A stretch of DNA of 64,000 bases, from the NCBI RefSeq assembly GCF_028743515.2, contig NZ_CP117969.2, positions 2,575,501 through 2,639,500 of the forward strand, read 5' to 3'. Source of the DNA: Imtechella halotolerans. GTDB lineage: Bacteria; Bacteroidota; Bacteroidia; Flavobacteriales; Flavobacteriaceae. Each line of letters opens with the position of its first letter. The stretch's first letter is position 1. Positions 62,192 through 64,000 of this stretch are shown one piece after another. The notes beneath the pieces are model-generated. The model searched no databases. It saw only the letters and a list, made by a program, of their open reading frames with translations, and was not told where the DNA came from. Both the position numbers and the translations under genes were made by a program.

Positions 62192-64000
62192 TTCAGAAGT
62201 TCGTTCAATAAATCTTCATAGCTATATTTATGTCGGTTTCCACTTTTTACATGTAGCACTTTTACTCTAGTTGCTTTTAATCCGAATATACCTTGCAGGT
62301 CTTCAATTTCAAATTGTTCTACCTCCATATCTAGGATTCCTTTAAATTGAAGGAATTGGATATATTTCATATACTCAGTTTCTTCCTGTTTGCCAGAATA
62401 TACTATGGTGATTTTCCCTTGTTCCGTAATACGTTCTCTGGTTCCTTTAATATAGGCTTTATCGATACGTTTTTTGACTACCTCATAGCGAGCGTTGTAG
62501 GTTCCATCCACATCAAATCTTTTCTCATCCATGCGAAAACGAATTGCAATGGGAGAATGAGATACTAGTATTAATGAGGTTACTTCAAGAGGAAATGGCA
62601 ACGAAGTTTTTATGTCGTGATGAGCCATTTCCATTTCGCACATGACCTGTAATTGCCATAGACGTAAGTTTTGTAGGTAGATGGTGTTGTATTCTTTATG
62701 AGGAGCAATTGAAGCACCTATATACATGTTGTGTTCTACACCATCAGTTTTAAAGCGTTCATAGTAGTGCGGGTAAAACGCTTGTGCTTCAACCTGCTTT
62801 TCATCTAAAAGCGAAGCCATTTTTTTGTTAATAATAGCAAGAGTGGTGTCGAATTTTTTTCGAGCTTGATAAAAGGTGCCCATTTTAGGATCAATAGCAT
62901 CAAAATAAGCTTTCACTTTTTTCTTTCCATCGTGGGTAAAATCAGCGTTTTCGAAAAGTGGATGAATTTCTTGTTGTATATATAGTTGTATTTGTAATTC
63001 TGTATTGGCATTAATTCCTATCGAAAGCTCATTTAGCATGGTTTCTATCTCAAAAATACGTTGTTCAAATAACAGAAATTGATTTTTGGATTTGACCTCT
63101 TCCATAAGTTCTCTTATGACTCTTAATTGACTTGATAAGTCAGTTTGGGTAGTTTTATTCCTTGTCTCTGAGGAGCCTTTTATATCGATTTGTCCATAGA
63201 GAGGATATACATTTTTGAAAACTATTTCTTTTAAAGTATAGTCCCGTCCTTGGCTATTTTCAACTAAGAAATTTTGCGCTTCTTGTTTAAACTTCCAAGA
63301 AACACTTGGATGAATTGAGGTGTACTCCTTTTGAATAACCGCATCAATTTGATTGTGAAACTCACTGTAATAACGATCTAAAGTGTCTGTAACAAAAGGT
63401 AGCACAATATCTAGTTTGTGAGCGTTAACACTATTTAAGGCTCCCGGCTGGGATGAGGCAAGTTCAATGATTCCTAAAATAGTATTGTCTTTCACAACAG
63501 GGGCCATGATACAACTTTCTATTCCTTGAGAAAGTAGATGTTGTCCCATAGCTTTGTTTGCAGGACTTTCTGAAAATTTGGAAATATGAGAAATGCTGAA
63601 GTACTTTTTCTCCTCCATTAACGTCTCGAATGAACAACCACATAATGCATTTTTACAATCTGCTTCCTCGCTATCTAAAAGAATAAAGCTGGTAAATTTA
63701 TCCTTTGATGACACCATTTTAAACTTGTTTTCTTCCTGAATGTATGGAGTAAAGCCAACTTTAAGATCAGGAACTTTGAAAATAGACCTAAAAATGTTTT
63801 CAATATTTTCTCCTCGAACTATTTGGTCTGGTTCACTTCGTAAAAGGTTACTTTTAAGGTTTGAAAGGGCGTTTTCCACAGAAACGTCAAAAAGAATTAC
63901 AATGCCAAAGCCCTTCATAATCCAACTATTAGGAGGAAAAGTTTCCTTCCATAAAGTTAGATTGTCGAAATTATCCATGAGGGAATCAATTTTGTCTTGC
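62188..64000 (-). CDS. GAF-domain protein (5' end beyond window)
   Basis: The visible part is 596 residues from an internal ATG at 63978, and the frame stays open to the right edge (QDKIDSL precedes the Met), so the true start is probably outside. The N-terminal visible half has a GAF-type domain at about 115-205 (ESCIMAPVVKDNTILGIIELA). The rest is helical with a conserved ERFKTDGVEHNMYIGASI. Flavobacterial GAF proteins of this type reach about 790 residues, which fits truncation. The ligand and partner are unknown. The stop overlaps the convergent HD-PycTM stop by 4 bases. Confidence 0.75.
   Translation of the reverse strand, partial: QDKIDSLMDNFDNLTLWKETFPPNSWIMKGFGIVILFDVSVENALSNLKSNLLRSEPDQIVRGENIENIFRSIFKVPDLKVGFTPYIQEENKFKMVSSKDKFTSFILLDSEEADCKNALCGCSFETLMEEKKYFSISHISKFSESPANKAMGQHLLSQGIESCIMAPVVKDNTILGIIELASSQPGALNSVNAHKLDIVLPFVTDTLDRYYSEFHNQIDAVIQKEYTSIHPSVSWKFKQEAQNFLVENSQGRDYTLKEIVFKNVYPLYGQIDIKGSSETRNKTTQTDLSSQLRVIRELMEEVKSKNQFLLFEQRIFEIETMLNELSIGINANTELQIQLYIQQEIHPLFENADFTHDGKKKVKAYFDAIDPKMGTFYQARKKFDTTLAIINKKMASLLDEKQVEAQAFYPHYYERFKTDGVEHNMYIGASIAPHKEYNTIYLQNLRLWQLQVMCEMEMAHHDIKTSLPFPLEVTSLILVSHSPIAIRFRMDEKRFDVDGTYNARYEVVKKRIDKAYIKGTRERITEQGKITIVYSGKQEETEYMKYIQFLQFKGILDMEVEQFEIEDLQGIFGLKATRVKVLHVKSGNRHKYSYEDLLNELLN

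Noticed and set aside
61007-64000. A complete Pycsar phage-defence operon
   Set aside because: No uridylate/cytidylate cyclase is present. The neighbours are a phosphoesterase-barrel protein and a GAF protein, so I report only the PycTM domain.

Overview
The window comes from a chromosome of the Bacteroidetes, almost certainly the family Flavobacteriaceae. The support is low GC, T9SS/gliding genes (sprE/porW-like, gldH), CCDC81-type HU plus SPOR, DUF5687 and DUF4292 proteins, several matches to the Bacteroidetes TAnnTTTG -7 promoter box, and an F-type ATP synthase operon that lacks atpD and atpC. I see no rRNA, tRNA, insertion sequence, prophage or CRISPR array. The region reads as core genome with dense operons.

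Layout: (1) 1-4.7 kb: end of a DUF4254 gene, a family 9 glycosyltransferase, a PaaE-like oxidoreductase (minus) and a two-gene ABC exporter. (2) 4.8-13.6 kb: sprE/porW, a bactofilin, two small membrane proteins, then atpB-E-F-H-A-G from a recognisable promoter. (3) 13.7-15.3 kb (minus): amt and its P-II partner. (4) 15.5-21 kb: a lipoprotein candidate, then flippase-dut-TPR-DUF4292-envC. (5) 21-28.3 kb: thioesterase, HU/SPOR protein, trpS, plsC, a lipoprotein / ECF sigma / anti-sigma-like beta-barrel operon, and recA. (6) 28.5-36.6 kb: U32 protein-ferredoxin-trhO (tRNA U34 hydroxylation candidates), ricT-gldH-PBP1A, and scoAB. (7) 36.7-42.6 kb: an unlisted 46-residue membrane ORF, then minus-strand ABC ATPase, exonuclease, serine hydrolase, ogt and CNNM/CBS genes. 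(8) 42.6-57.3 kb: a haem region with hemB, hemF, hemE, hemD, hemC and hemA on the minus strand, and a divergent AraC-type regulator, hemH and hemJ on the plus strand. Together these cover every step from glutamyl-tRNA to haem except hemL. (9) 57.3-64 kb: a three-part metallophosphoesterase / kinase-like / Omp85-barrel protein, a divergent HD-PycTM protein and a GAF-domain protein cut by the window end.

The least explained items are the envelope protein at 57270-60980, which appears to join a phosphoesterase, a kinase-like domain and an outer-membrane barrel; the HD-PycTM protein with no nucleotide cyclase beside it; the co-location of two candidate tRNA-hydroxylation enzymes with a ferredoxin; a sigma-factor partner that appears to combine an inner-membrane anchor with a beta-barrel; and a DUF6973-like gene tightly embedded in the haem operon. 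All functions are inferred from motifs read by eye; no database search was possible.
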